Assembly: GCF_002095395.1 (NCBI RefSeq) | Contig: NZ_MJEI01000088.1 | Span: forward strand, 23,435 to 87,434 | Direction: 5' to 3' | DNA: 64,000 nucleotides | From: Williamsia sp. 1135 | GTDB lineage: Bacteria > Actinomycetota > Actinomycetes > Mycobacteriales > Mycobacteriaceae | In this document: in pieces, positions 1 to 8,746 of the stretch | Layout of the letters: every line of letters begins with the position of its first letter | Position numbering within the stretch: the first letter of the stretch is position 1 | The notes under the pieces: generated by a model | What the model was told of the DNA's origin: nothing | Databases searched by the model: none | The model's input: only the letters and a program-made list of their open reading frames with translations | Program-made: the position numbers and the translations under genes

Positions 1-58
1 AGCTCTGTTGGAGCGCCGGAGGTAGCGAGCCGCCGCTGTCGGTGACCCGTGCGAACAT

Positions 59-1288
59 GTGTTCGTGTCGGATGAACCGGGATCGCACGCGCGGGTGGTG
101 AGAGAGCAGGCGAGCATTCTGCACGCCGATCTCGACTCCTTCTATGCCTCGGTCGAGCAGCGCGACCACCCGGAGCTGCGTGGACGGCCCGTGATCGTGG
201 GCGGTGGGGTGGTCCTCGCCGCAAGCTATGAGGCCAAGGCCTGCGGTATCCGGACTCCCATGAACGGCCGCGACGCCCGGAAGCTGTGTCCTGAGGCGGT
301 GGTGGTGCCGCCTCGATTCGATGCGTACACCGAGGCGAGCCGCGCGGTCTTCGAGATCTTCCACGACACCACGCCCTTGGTCGAGGGCATCTCGATCGAT
401 GAGGCGTTCCTCGACGTCGGCGGTCTGTATCGGGTCAGCGGCACCCCGAGGGAGATCGGCGCGAAGCTGCGTGAGCAGGTCCGCGTGGACGTAGGGCTGC
501 CGATCACCGTGGGCATCGCGCGGACGAAGTTCCTCGCGAAGGTTGCCAGCGCGGTCGGCAAACCCGATGGACTGCTCGAGGTCCCGGCCGACCAGGAACT
601 GGCTTTTCTGCATCCGCTTCCGGTGGAGCGATTGTGGGGCGTCGGAGTAGTCACCTCGCGGAAGTTGCGAGATGCCGGGCTGAACACCGTCGGTGATCTG
701 GCCGCGGTGGGGCAGGTGTCCTTGGGTTCTCTGCTGGGGCGCGGCGCCGGACGGCACCTCTACGCGCTGGCCCTGGCGCGCGATCCGCGCCCGGTCGAGG
801 GCGGAAAGCGGAGACGATCGATCGGGTCGCAGCGCGCCCTGGGACGCAAGCCCAAGTCCCAGGAAGACCTGGAGGCGACGATGGTGGCGATCGTCGACAG
901 GCTCGGCAAGCGGCTGCGCACAGCTGGACGGGTGTGTCGCACCGTGGTGCTGCGGCTTCGCTTCGACGACTTCACCCGAGCCACCCGTTCGCGGACCCTG
1001 TACGAACCGACCGACGGCACGCAGGTGCTGATGACCGCGGCCCGCGGACTCCTCGCGGACGCGATGCCGATCATCCGGACCAAGGGCTGCACGTTGGTCG
1101 GGTTGTCTCTGACCAATCTCGACAGCAACAGCTCGATTCAGATGGCACTGCCGTTCGAGGAGCATCACCAAGAGAAGCTGGACATCACCATTGACGGTCT
1201 GCGTGACCGCTTCGGCTCCGGATCGGTGACCCGGGCGGTGCTGCTCGGCCGCGACGCGGGTATGTCGGTGCCGATGCTGCCGGACTGA
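59..1288 (+). CDS. dinB: DNA polymerase IV (Y-family, error-prone)
   Basis: Translesion DNA polymerase of the DinB/Pol IV family, which extends damaged or misaligned primer termini in the cytoplasm. The 409-residue length fits the family. The palm carries the metal-binding acidic residues: HADLDSFYASVEQ near residue 22 (D24) and SIDEAFLDVGG near residue 112 (D114, E115). IGIARTKF-like fingers sequence, a helix-hairpin-helix thumb (LWGVGVVTSRKLRDAGLNT) and a C-terminal little-finger domain follow. The start is GTG at 59; no strong Shine-Dalgarno sequence is visible and only 58 bases of upstream sequence exist, so an upstream start cannot be excluded. It converges on the exporter gene at 1299 with a 10-base gap holding a small GC hairpin. 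Confidence 0.95.
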   Translation: MFVSDEPGSHARVVREQASILHADLDSFYASVEQRDHPELRGRPVIVGGGVVLAASYEAKACGIRTPMNGRDARKLCPEAVVVPPRFDAYTEASRAVFEIFHDTTPLVEGISIDEAFLDVGGLYRVSGTPREIGAKLREQVRVDVGLPITVGIARTKFLAKVASAVGKPDGLLEVPADQELAFLHPLPVERLWGVGVVTSRKLRDAGLNTVGDLAAVGQVSLGSLLGRGAGRHLYALALARDPRPVEGGKRRRSIGSQRALGRKPKSQEDLEATMVAIVDRLGKRLRTAGRVCRTVVLRLRFDDFTRATRSRTLYEPTDGTQVLMTAARGLLADAMPIIRTKGCTLVGLSLTNLDSNSSIQMALPFEEHHQEKLDITIDGLRDRFGSGSVTRAVLLGRDAGMSVPMLPD

Positions 1289-1290
1289 AA

Positions 1291-1309
1291 CCCCCGGGTC
1301 AGGCGGGGG
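1291..1309. terminator. Small GC hairpin at a convergent junction
   Basis: Five C and five G residues pair around a 9-base loop (1291-1295 with 1305-1309), between the stop of dinB and inside the last codons of the convergent exporter gene. On the minus strand it is followed by TTT. A weak candidate only. Confidence 0.35.
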
Positions 1310-2243
1310 CCGTGGCCAGCGCTTCGCGTTCGTTCCGCTCGGCGAGCTCCCGGATCGCCTCAGCAGACTCGGCGGCCGTGTCGCGTCGGTACTGGATCAG
1401 GGAGTAGATGAATGCCCCTACCCAGACCGCGATGATGATCGAGTAGATGACCCAGCGTGCGCCGGTGTCCAGCGCGAAGCCGTCTTTGCCGATGATCGTG
1501 CGGGTGTTGGTCAGGATGATGAGGCCGCCGACGCTGGCACCGAGCAGTCGGGGTGGGAAGTGCCGGACGAGAAACGCCGCGATGGGTGCGGCGATCACAC
1601 CGCCGACCAGGATGGCCGCCGCGTAACCGAAGTTGATGCCTTCACCGCTGAGATTGGTGAGGAATCCGATGGACGCGGCCACGGCGATGATAAACTCGCT
1701 GGTGTCGATCGTGCCGATGACCTTGCGCGGTTCCATACGGCCGGAGGCGAGGAGCGCGGGCGTGCCAACCGGCCCCCAGCCACCTCCGCCGGTGGCGTCG
1801 ATGAAACCGCCGAAGACCCCGAGTGGCGTCAGGAACCGGTGCCGCAGCGGCTTTCCGAGGTTCGTCGTGTTGATGCCGCGGAAGGTGAACCGGACCAGGA
1901 CGTAGATGCCCAGCAATAGCAGGATCGTCGCCATGAGCGGCTTCGCGACGTCGGTGGGCAGATTCGAGACGAAGGTGGCCCCGAGGTAGGCGCCGATGCC
2001 GCCAGGGATCCCGATCTTTGCGACGACCTTCCAATCGACGTTGCCGAACCGCCAGTGCGAGAACCCGGACACCAGGGACGTGCCGATCTCGGCGAGATGC
2101 ACCGTCGCGCTCACGGCTGCCGGTGACAGCGTGGTCAAGGCGAGCAGGAAGGTGGTCGCGGTGACGCCGAACGCCATGCCGAGGCTGCCGTCCACGAGTT
2201 GACTGAACAGCCCTACGAAGGCGACGACAAGCAGGGTGGGCAT
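1299..2243 (-). CDS. TauE/SafE-family sulfite/anion exporter
   Basis: Integral membrane protein of the TauE/SafE family (formerly DUF81), whose members export sulfite, sulfoacetate or related organosulfur anions. The 314 residues contain about eight hydrophobic segments and the family hallmarks: an N-terminal VGLFSQLVDGSLGMAFGVT repeat and a second repeat around GVFGGFIDATGGGGWGPVG. The substrate cannot be told from sequence. The ATG at 2243 was chosen because GGAGG lies five bases upstream and hydrophobic sequence begins at once; a longer frame reaching 2414 encodes non-conserved sequence. The last 30 residues form a charged cytoplasmic tail rich in Glu and Ala. Confidence 0.9.
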   Translation of the reverse strand: MPTLLVVAFVGLFSQLVDGSLGMAFGVTATTFLLALTTLSPAAVSATVHLAEIGTSLVSGFSHWRFGNVDWKVVAKIGIPGGIGAYLGATFVSNLPTDVAKPLMATILLLLGIYVLVRFTFRGINTTNLGKPLRHRFLTPLGVFGGFIDATGGGGWGPVGTPALLASGRMEPRKVIGTIDTSEFIIAVAASIGFLTNLSGEGINFGYAAAILVGGVIAAPIAAFLVRHFPPRLLGASVGGLIILTNTRTIIGKDGFALDTGARWVIYSIIIAVWVGAFIYSLIQYRRDTAAESAEAIRELAERNEREALATAPA

Positions 2244-2469
2244 GAAACCTCCGGAGGGGTGTGGTGGCGCTGAGCGGCACGGGTAACCGACTTGTCTGAG
2301 CTTGTATAACAACCACGAGACTGCGGCCGGAGGTTTCGGCGCACCGTGATTTTCTCGGCGGCCAACGCTGGACAACGCGACCCGGGCGTGGTTGCGGAGG
2401 TGAGCCGCCCGCACTGCTGTTCGAAAACTGCAGGTAGAAGGGTCGCGAACTCTTCGCTACGGTGTCTAG
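2244..2469. promoter_or_regulatory. Divergent promoter region of exporter and DUF2079 genes
   Basis: 226-base divergent intergenic region. On the minus strand, towards the exporter, there is a TATACA sequence near 2305-2310 next to a direct repeat ACAAG-5-ACAAG. On the plus strand TACGGT (2458-2463) sits six bases before the ATG at 2470, which would give leaderless transcription. No riboswitch fold was recognised. Confidence 0.35.
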
Positions 2470-3984
2470 ATGGCTTCACCCACCGTCTCCGACTCGAACG
2501 ACCTGACTCCAGACGTCGTCGATGACAAGGGGCCGGCGCCTGTCGATGCTCGCGCCGGCGAAAATCTCTATTGGGGTCGACGGGCCGCGGCACGCCTGCA
2601 GCTGTCGTCGTGGCAGGCACCCTGGGTGGTGGCGCTCGCGACCTTCGCGATCACCGCGACCCTCTACATCGTCTACGCCGTGAGGCGGTATGAACGGCTC
2701 GGGTTCACCGGCTGGGACCTGGGGATCTTCACGCAGGCGGTCAAGGCGTACAGCCGCTTCGAGTCACCGATGGTGCCTCTGGAGGGCACCGACATCAATT
2801 TGATGGGCGACCACTTCCAACCCTGGATCGCGCTCATCGGCCCGCTGTATCGACTGTGCCCGTCCCCGATCACGTTGCTGATCGTGCAAGCTCTTCTGTT
2901 CGCCGTTGCCGCGATCCCGATTGTCCGGCTCGCCACCAGGCAACTGGACGTCGTGATCGGGGTCCTGATCGCGATCGCCTACGGTCTCGCGTGGGGCGTG
3001 GCGCACGCGTTGGCGTTCGACTTCCACGAGATCGCCCTCGCGGTACCATTGATGGCCTTCTCGCTCGTGGCGTTGGTAGAGGAGCGTTGGCGAGCAGCAT
3101 TGCTGTACGCACTGCCGTTGGTGTTCTGCAAAGAAGATCTCGGACTGACGGTTGTTGTGGTTGCGGCTGTCGTCGCATTGCGCTGCGGATCGCGGACGTA
3201 CCGGTGGGCTGCAGCGACCGCGGTCTGGGGTCTGGTCTGGACCGTGCTCGCGGCGAAGGTGATCGTGCCGGCCTTCAGCAGTGCCGACTACTCGTACGGA
3301 TCGAAGTTCGCGGAGTCGCCCGCAGAGGGTGTTCGCGAATTGGTGCTCGGGTTCGCCGCCGGAGACGCCAGGGCCTCCACCGCCTTCATGCTCCTCGTCA
3401 TCACGGTGTTCCTCGCGGTTCGCTCACCGATCGCACTCGTCGCGATCCCGACCATCGCGTGGCGGTTCTGGAGCACCAATCATCTCTACTGGTCCGACGA
3501 CTACCACTACGACGCCATCCTGATGCCGGTCGTGTTCGTCGCGATGATCGACGCGTTGATGACCTTGCGCAGGCGTGGCTGCTCGCGCCGGGTGCTGACC
3601 GGGTTCGCCGCGGGCGCCGCGGTGATCGCAGTGGTGCTGACCGCGGGTGGCCCTCTGCACCGACTGGCCGAACGCGACTTCTATACCCCGGCCACCGCCG
3701 CACAGGCAGTTGCGGCGCTCGAAGAGCAGATACCGGCCGGAGCATCGGTGGCCGCCACCAACAACATCGCACCGCAATTGGTGGCCGACCACGAGGTGAC
3801 ACTCTTCCCGCGGCTCGACCGGGATCGGTCCATTCCGCAGTGGATCATGGCGGACACCAACACCTATGGCATGTTCCCGACCAGTCCGCAGGGTGTGCGG
3901 GACGCCCTCGAGAAGGTCGAGAACGGTCGCCAGTACCGCGAGGTCGCCGAGCGGGGCGGGGTCGTGTTGCTCGAGCGACGTTGA
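2470..3984 (+). CDS. DUF2079 polytopic membrane protein
   Basis: Membrane protein of 504 residues matching DUF2079. The recognisable block lies after the first membrane helix: an RRYERLGFTGWDLGIFTQ-like segment, then GDHFQPWIALIGPLYRL. DUF2079 proteins resemble the membrane part of GT-C glycosyltransferases, but no reaction is established. About ten hydrophobic segments run from residue 58 to 400, followed by a soluble C-terminal domain of about 110 residues (from LHRLAERDFYTP). The N-terminal 50 residues are polar. The ATG has no Shine-Dalgarno sequence, but a TACGGT -10-like element lies close upstream, consistent with a leaderless mRNA. It converges on the peptidase gene at 4006. Confidence 0.82.
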   Translation: MASPTVSDSNDLTPDVVDDKGPAPVDARAGENLYWGRRAAARLQLSSWQAPWVVALATFAITATLYIVYAVRRYERLGFTGWDLGIFTQAVKAYSRFESPMVPLEGTDINLMGDHFQPWIALIGPLYRLCPSPITLLIVQALLFAVAAIPIVRLATRQLDVVIGVLIAIAYGLAWGVAHALAFDFHEIALAVPLMAFSLVALVEERWRAALLYALPLVFCKEDLGLTVVVVAAVVALRCGSRTYRWAAATAVWGLVWTVLAAKVIVPAFSSADYSYGSKFAESPAEGVRELVLGFAAGDARASTAFMLLVITVFLAVRSPIALVAIPTIAWRFWSTNHLYWSDDYHYDAILMPVVFVAMIDALMTLRRRGCSRRVLTGFAAGAAVIAVVLTAGGPLHRLAERDFYTPATAAQAVAALEEQIPAGASVAATNNIAPQLVADHEVTLFPRLDRDRSIPQWIMADTNTYGMFPTSPQGVRDALEKVENGRQYREVAERGGVVLLERR

Positions 3985-4005
3985 CCCTGACCACCGTTCA
4001 CGGCC

Positions 4006-6069
4006 TCAGCGGCTCAACTTCTCCCACAGGAACTCGTAGGCCAGAGCGGACTTGAACGCCGCCTGTTTGTTGTCGGCTGCACCGCCGTGCCCGCCCTCGA
4101 TGTTCTCGTAATAGCTCACCGTGTGGCCGTACTCCTCGAGGCGGGCGACGAACTTTCGTGCGTGTCCCGGGTGGACCCGGTCGTCGCGCGTCGAGGTGGT
4201 CATCAGGAGTTCAGGGTAGGTCGCGTCTTCACGGAGCAGTTGGTAGGGAGAATATTCGGAGATGAACGCCCACTGCTCCGGGTCGTCCGGATCGCCGTAT
4301 TCCGCCACCCATGAGGCCCCGGCGAGCAGCAGGTGATAGCGCTTCATGTCCAGCAGCGGGACCTGGCACACGAGTGCGCCGAAGAGCTCGGGGTAGCTCG
4401 TGAGCATCACTCCCATGAGCAACCCGCCATTCGATCCACCCTGTGCCGCCAGCTGTTTCGGAGTGGTGAGTCCGCGATCGACCAGGTTCTTTGCGACACT
4501 GGCGAAATCCTCGTAGACGAGATGACGCCCGGCGAGTTGCGCCTGGGTGTGCCAGGTCGGCCCGTACTCCCCGCCGCCCCGGATGTTCGCGATCACGTAG
4601 ATTCCGCCCCGCTCGATCCAGCTGCGTCCCGAGATCGCGCCGTATGCGGGTGTCATCGAGTTCTCGAATCCGCCGTAACCGTAGAGCAGGGTTGGCCCGG
4701 TGTTGACGTCATCCCGCTTGACGACGAAATACGGCACCTGGGTGCCGTCATCGGACGTGGCGAAGTACTGTGACGCAGTCACATTCGCGGTGTCGAAGAG
4801 GGCAGGCGACTGCTTGATGGGCGCGACACCGTCTGTGCTCGACCCGTGCAGCAGGCTCGGAGGCGTGGTGAAACTGCTCGCCGACAAGAACAGTTCGTCA
4901 CTGTGATCGGGATCGGTGTCGAGGACACCGATGGTCGCCAATTCCGGTAGACCTGCGAGCTCGGAAACACTCCAGTCGTCGACGCTCAGCAACCGGAGTT
5001 CGGTCTGCACGTCTCGCAGGGTCACCAGTACCAGATGCGCGGACGTGAACGAGAAGTTCTGCAGACTCGTGTGCGCATCGGGCGAGAACAGCACCGTCGC
5101 ATCGCGACTGCCGCTCTTGTAGGTGTCATAGTCGAATACCAGTAGGGTCCCGGTCGGGTAGGTGGTCTGTTCGTCGAGCCGCCACGGCGACCGGGTGAAG
5201 ATCAGAAGCCAGTTCCGATGGACGCTCGTGTGCGCGTCGCTGGGGACATCGATCAGAGTGATCGCGTCGCCGTCGAGTTCGTAGAATTCTTGGTTGAAGA
5301 AGTCCGTCGACCGGATGAGGAAGTGACGCTCGAATCCGATCGTGTCGTCGTACATCGCCTGCACGGCCACGTCTTCGACGGCGCCGGTGTACACCACCGG
5401 AGCCTGTTCCAAGGGCGTACCGCGGGTCCAGCGTTTGACCACGCGCGGATAACCGGAGTTGGTCAGTGCGGAGCCACCATCGGGTTGGTCGCCGAAGTCG
5501 GTGCCGACGTAGACGGTGTCCTCGTCGATCCAACCGATGTCGGACTTGTTCTCGGGCAACGTGAATCCACCATCGTCGGCGGTGATCCACGTCCGTGTGA
5601 CCATGTCGAACTCGCGGACGATCGATGCGTCGGCACCTCCCCGCGAGAGCAGGATGAGTGCGCGGCGGTGATCGGGGCGCAGCACCAGAGCGCCTTTCCA
5701 CACCCAGTTCTCGTCCTCGTCGGCGGCGACGGTGTCGAGGTTGATCAGCACGTCCCATTCCGGGGCGTCGGTACGGTACTGCTCCAGGGTGGTGCGACGC
5801 CACAGGCCTCGGGGATTGGCGGCGTCGCGCCAGTAGTTGTACAGGTACTCGCCGCGGCGGCGGACGTACGCGATGCGGTCGTCGGTGTCGAGAACCTCCA
5901 ACGCGCCGGACTGCAGGTCGGAAAACCTCGTCGATGTGGTCAACGTGTCGATGGTCGGCTGATTGTGCTCGCGGACCCAGGCCAGGGCCTTGTCGCCGGT
6001 CACATCTTCGAGCCAGAGGTAGGGATCGGAATCACTCACGCCGACCAGTCTGCCGCAACGGTTCACCAC
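4006..6069 (-). CDS. S9 prolyl oligopeptidase-family serine peptidase
   Basis: Large cytosolic serine peptidase, 687 residues, with the seven-bladed propeller plus alpha/beta-hydrolase layout of family S9A. The N-terminus has the family signature PYLWLEDVTGDKALAWV. The nucleophile lies in GGSNGGLLMG, the acid in STRDDRVHPGHARKF and the histidine in EGGHGGAADN. It trims proline-containing oligopeptides, or oligopeptides generally. No signal peptide is visible. The start is uncertain: GTG at 6069 gives ten extra residues and GTG at 6039 (VSDSDPYLW) starts just before the conserved block. It is the last gene of a minus-strand run of four, seven bases behind the M28 peptidase gene. Confidence 0.92.
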   Translation of the reverse strand: MVNRCGRLVGVSDSDPYLWLEDVTGDKALAWVREHNQPTIDTLTTSTRFSDLQSGALEVLDTDDRIAYVRRRGEYLYNYWRDAANPRGLWRRTTLEQYRTDAPEWDVLINLDTVAADEDENWVWKGALVLRPDHRRALILLSRGGADASIVREFDMVTRTWITADDGGFTLPENKSDIGWIDEDTVYVGTDFGDQPDGGSALTNSGYPRVVKRWTRGTPLEQAPVVYTGAVEDVAVQAMYDDTIGFERHFLIRSTDFFNQEFYELDGDAITLIDVPSDAHTSVHRNWLLIFTRSPWRLDEQTTYPTGTLLVFDYDTYKSGSRDATVLFSPDAHTSLQNFSFTSAHLVLVTLRDVQTELRLLSVDDWSVSELAGLPELATIGVLDTDPDHSDELFLSASSFTTPPSLLHGSSTDGVAPIKQSPALFDTANVTASQYFATSDDGTQVPYFVVKRDDVNTGPTLLYGYGGFENSMTPAYGAISGRSWIERGGIYVIANIRGGGEYGPTWHTQAQLAGRHLVYEDFASVAKNLVDRGLTTPKQLAAQGGSNGGLLMGVMLTSYPELFGALVCQVPLLDMKRYHLLLAGASWVAEYGDPDDPEQWAFISEYSPYQLLREDATYPELLMTTSTRDDRVHPGHARKFVARLEEYGHTVSYYENIEGGHGGAADNKQAAFKSALAYEFLWEKLSR

Positions 6070-6076
6070 CGGGCAG

Positions 6077-7009
6077 TCAGGGAGTCGAGGGAGGATTCTG
6101 CAGATGCCCGGCGAGGACGGCCAGGTTCATGGTGAGTATCTCGAGTGCGAGGGCCTGATCGACGGTGTCCAGGACGTCGCCCGCTGTGTGCACGTCGGTA
6201 TTCGCGCGGTCGTCGGCCTCGATGATGAGAACCGCCGGGAGTCCGGCATCGATGAACGGGACGTGATCACTGGCGAACGGGTTCAGCGACGTGGTCACCT
6301 CCAGCGCCGTCCAGGTGCCTGCAGCAGCGACGAGTTCGGACATCAAGGTCTTCGATGCTGGGCCGCCCTCGATCATGACTCCGGGCTGCGCGGTGTTCCT
6401 CCTGCCGATCATGTCCATGTTGATGATCGCGCGCAGGCGAGCTCTGGTCTCGGTGTCGAGGCCGCCGACGTAGTCGAGGCTCCCGAGTAATCCCTGTTCC
6501 TCTCCGCCGAACAGGATCAGCACGACATCGTTCGACCAGTCCCTGCCGGCGAGGACGCGGCCGAGTTCGAGGACGCCCGCCGATCCACTGGCATTGTCGT
6601 CGGCACCCGGCGCGGGAAGGGATCGGCCTTCCTGGTTCACCGAATCGAGATGCGCGGTGACCGCGACGAGTCCCCGCGGGGCCGCGCCGGTTCCGGTGCG
6701 GTGGGCGAGCAGGTTCTCACTCCGGCCGTCTCCGACGGCGATGGGACTGCGGGTCACGGAGTAGCCCAGACCGGCGAGCTCGGTGGCGGCAAAGGACATC
6801 ACCGCAGCGAACTCCGGGCTCAGGGAGTGGCGGGTGGTCGGGGCCGCGATCGTCGTCAGGTACCGCGCGTAGTGCGCAGGGGACAGGGTCGCGACGAGTG
6901 TGGCCAGCTCCGGATCCCGGGCGCCCTCCACCTTTGGCGGATGCTCGAGCGGCGACAGTTTGATCCGCCCGGTATCCGATCGGCGACAAGTTTTCTCGTG
7001 CTCGATCAC
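6077..7009 (-). CDS. M28-family zinc aminopeptidase
   Basis: Metallo-aminopeptidase of family M28, 310 residues. The di-zinc ligands are in TAHLDS, GADDNASG (bridging Asp), FGGEEQGLLGS (general base and ligand Glu), INMDMIG and FASDHVPF. No signal peptide is apparent, unlike most secreted M28 enzymes, so a cytoplasmic role is inferred. The GTG start overlaps the stop of the preceding 81-residue gene in a GTGA tetramer, indicating translational coupling. It probably removes N-terminal residues from peptides produced by the neighbouring M43 and S9 enzymes; that division of labour is inferred from context. Confidence 0.92.
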   Translation of the reverse strand: MIEHEKTCRRSDTGRIKLSPLEHPPKVEGARDPELATLVATLSPAHYARYLTTIAAPTTRHSLSPEFAAVMSFAATELAGLGYSVTRSPIAVGDGRSENLLAHRTGTGAAPRGLVAVTAHLDSVNQEGRSLPAPGADDNASGSAGVLELGRVLAGRDWSNDVVLILFGGEEQGLLGSLDYVGGLDTETRARLRAIINMDMIGRRNTAQPGVMIEGGPASKTLMSELVAAAGTWTALEVTTSLNPFASDHVPFIDAGLPAVLIIEADDRANTDVHTAGDVLDTVDQALALEILTMNLAVLAGHLQNPPSTP

Positions 7010-7251
7010 AGTCGGCGTATCTCGAGTCGGTCATCGGCCTGATGGACGACTTCGAGGGATGCGCCGGAAGCGTGCGCCGCGCGGCTCGGGGTGTCGTCGC
7101 GCCCCAGTCCGAGCTCGACGACGGTGCCGTCCGGGTCGAGCTCGAGTCCGCGACGTCCCCGGGCCGGCGGGAAGCCGAAGCCGTCGGGCCTGTAGACGGC
7201 GACGTCGTCGTGGTCTTCCTCGAAGGAGTGCCACCAGGTCTGGGCGGTCAT
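7006..7251 (-). CDS. Small conserved protein between M43 and M28 peptidases
   Basis: 81-residue acidic protein with no recognised named domain. It begins TWWHSFEEDHDD, has a FPPARGRRGLELDPDG core and ends in a beta-like LEVVHQADDRLEIRRL. From memory, similar FPPARGR-plus-DPDG small proteins occur in many bacteria; the pattern suggests a small all-beta fold. It is clearly part of the operon: 6 bases after the M43 stop and overlapping the M28 start by 4 bases. It could be a peptidase partner, chaperone or inhibitor, but nothing in the sequence proves this. Confidence 0.75.
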   Translation of the reverse strand: MTAQTWWHSFEEDHDDVAVYRPDGFGFPPARGRRGLELDPDGTVVELGLGRDDTPSRAAHASGASLEVVHQADDRLEIRRL

Positions 7252-7257
7252 GGTCAG

Positions 7258-8193
7258 CTACCTCGTCGTAGTCGGCATGGGCGCCCGCAGTGATGACCGG
7301 GCGGTCTCGAGGCAGGTGCGCATGCGGCTGACCTGCCCGACTGTGAACATGACCATCGTGTCGTCGTCGACATAGTCCATATAGTCCATGAACAGATCGC
7401 CCGAGGGCCCGTTGTTGCAGCTGACCTTGGGAAAGGTTGGCTTGCCGGTGTTCTCCGAACCCTGATTGGGGGTATCGGAGACCTCATCGGTGCCGCCGCA
7501 GCCACTACCGTCGTCGCCCCAGATGTGGAACAAGTTGAGGTAGTGGCCGACCTCGTGTGTCGCTGTTCGACCGAGGTTGAACGGTTCTGTGGCCGTTCCT
7601 GTGGTCCCGAATGCGGTGTGGGTGATCACCACGCCGTCGGTGTCTTTCGGGCCGCCGGGGAACTGCGCGTAGCCGAGGAGCCCGCCGCGGAGCTGGCCCA
7701 CCCACATGTTGAGGTAACGGTCGGCAGGCCAGGCGTCGGCGCCGCCGCTGTCGCTGTATTTGATCGCGTTGTCGGTGCCGAAGGAACTCTGGGTCGTCGA
7801 GGTGCGGGTGATCCCCGACGTCGGATCGCCGTCGGGGTCGACGGTCGCCAGGACGAACTCGATCTTGGCGTCGCCGACGAGGTCGGAGAAGACCTCGGGC
7901 ACGGCCGCCAGGTCTGCGTTGGTCGCCCGGTAGTCGTGGTTGAGGACCTCGATCTGGCTGACCACCTGGTCTTCAGAGATGTTCTCGGCGTCGGTACGGG
8001 CCACGACGTGCACGACCACGGGGATCTGGACCACCTCTTCGGTGGTCCGCTCCAGCCGCTGGAAGTCCCTGGTGGTGTTCTCCAGGTCGGCCCGGGCGCG
8101 GCGGTATTGCGACGAGTCGGTCAGCAGCCGGCGGTGCTCGGCCATGGCCCCACACGTGCGGCGGGCCGGGGGTTCGATGTTCGTCATGTGCAT
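7258..8193 (-). CDS. M43 (pappalysin-like) zinc metalloprotease
   Basis: Metzincin protease of 311 residues. The zinc site is HEVGHYLNLFHIWGD at residues 213-227 (H213, E214, H217, H223) and the Met-turn is in the LFMDYMDYVDDD segment, typical of family M43B. The Cys pair around SGCGGTDEVSDTPNQG and VSCNNGPSGD is typical of the family. The N-terminus (RRTCGAMAEHRRLL) lacks a signal peptide, whereas characterised pappalysins are secreted. It is first in a four-gene peptidase operon and faces the YCII/ECF42 pair divergently across a region with a 10-base inverted repeat. Confidence 0.9.
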   Translation of the reverse strand: MHMTNIEPPARRTCGAMAEHRRLLTDSSQYRRARADLENTTRDFQRLERTTEEVVQIPVVVHVVARTDAENISEDQVVSQIEVLNHDYRATNADLAAVPEVFSDLVGDAKIEFVLATVDPDGDPTSGITRTSTTQSSFGTDNAIKYSDSGGADAWPADRYLNMWVGQLRGGLLGYAQFPGGPKDTDGVVITHTAFGTTGTATEPFNLGRTATHEVGHYLNLFHIWGDDGSGCGGTDEVSDTPNQGSENTGKPTFPKVSCNNGPSGDLFMDYMDYVDDDTMVMFTVGQVSRMRTCLETARSSLRAPMPTTTR

Positions 8194-8235
8194 CAGACGC
8201 CCCGGGAGCGATCTCGGTTCCCCACCACCCCGATC

Positions 8236-8288
8236 TTGGTGGGTTTTGGCGCAGTCGAGCTGGGGTTTTGATCACCAGAACCCACCAA
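8236..8288. repeat. 10-bp inverted repeat between divergent operons
   Basis: TTGGTGGGTT (8236-8245) and its exact complement AACCCACCAA (8279-8288), 33 bases apart, sit between the start of the M43 operon and the YCII/sigma operon. They could be paired operator half-sites or a hairpin in either leader. Confidence 0.5.
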
Positions 8289-8299
8289 TTCGGGAACCG

Positions 8300-8326
8300 T
8301 GTCGATTCGAGCGGACGTCGATCGTC
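8300..8326 (+). promoter_or_regulatory. ECF-type promoter for the YCII/ECF42 operon
   Basis: TGTCGA (8300-8305), 17 bases, then CGTC (8323-8326). From memory, ECF42 sigma factors use a TGTCGA -35 and a CG(A/T)C -10 element, so autoregulation of the pair downstream is plausible. The predicted start of transcription near 8333 leaves a leader containing the AAGGAG of the first gene. Confidence 0.5.
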
Positions 8327-8373
8327 ATCACTGTGCAAGCGACAATGAGCAAAGAAACCAGAAGGAGAACATC

Positions 8374-8742
8374 ATGCGCTACTCACTACTGTTGAACAAC
8401 GCCGAACCGGCCGAGGGCGAGATTCCGGCGAAGGCGATCGAAGAGATGCAGGAGGCCTTCGGTGTCTACGGCAGGGCGCTCGAGTCGGCAGGCGTCCTCG
8501 TCGCCGGCGAGATCCTGCAACCGGTGGCCGCGAGCACCACGGTCACGTTGCGGAACGGAAGCGTGCAGGTGCAGGACGGACCGTTCGCCGATACCAAGGA
8601 AGCGTTGGCCGGGGTCTTCGTGATCGACGTTCCCGACCTCGACGCGGCGCTGGCGTGGGCGGAGAAGTGCCCGGGTGCGCAGTACGGCGTGATCGAGGTG
8701 CGTCCGGTCGCCATCTCGCTGATCGACGGCGCCTGGCGTTGA
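8374..8742 (+). CDS. YCII/DGPF-domain protein (ECF42 partner)
   Basis: Protein of 122 residues of the YCII superfamily with the diagnostic DGPFADTKEALAGVFVID segment in the middle. DGPF proteins have a ferredoxin-like fold and are almost always encoded beside ECF42 sigma factors; their biochemical role is unsettled. The ATG at 8374 follows AAGGAG (8362-8367) at good spacing; an upstream start in the same frame would lack conservation. The sigma-factor gene begins four bases after the stop, so the two are co-transcribed, probably from the ECF-type promoter upstream. Confidence 0.92.
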   Translation: MRYSLLLNNAEPAEGEIPAKAIEEMQEAFGVYGRALESAGVLVAGEILQPVAASTTVTLRNGSVQVQDGPFADTKEALAGVFVIDVPDLDAALAWAEKCPGAQYGVIEVRPVAISLIDGAWR

Positions 8743-8746
8743 GCCG

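Noticed and set aside
2244..2469. SAM-type riboswitch before the TauE/SafE exporter
   Set aside because: No SAM-I, SAM-II or SAM-IV core sequence could be recognised in the 226 bases.
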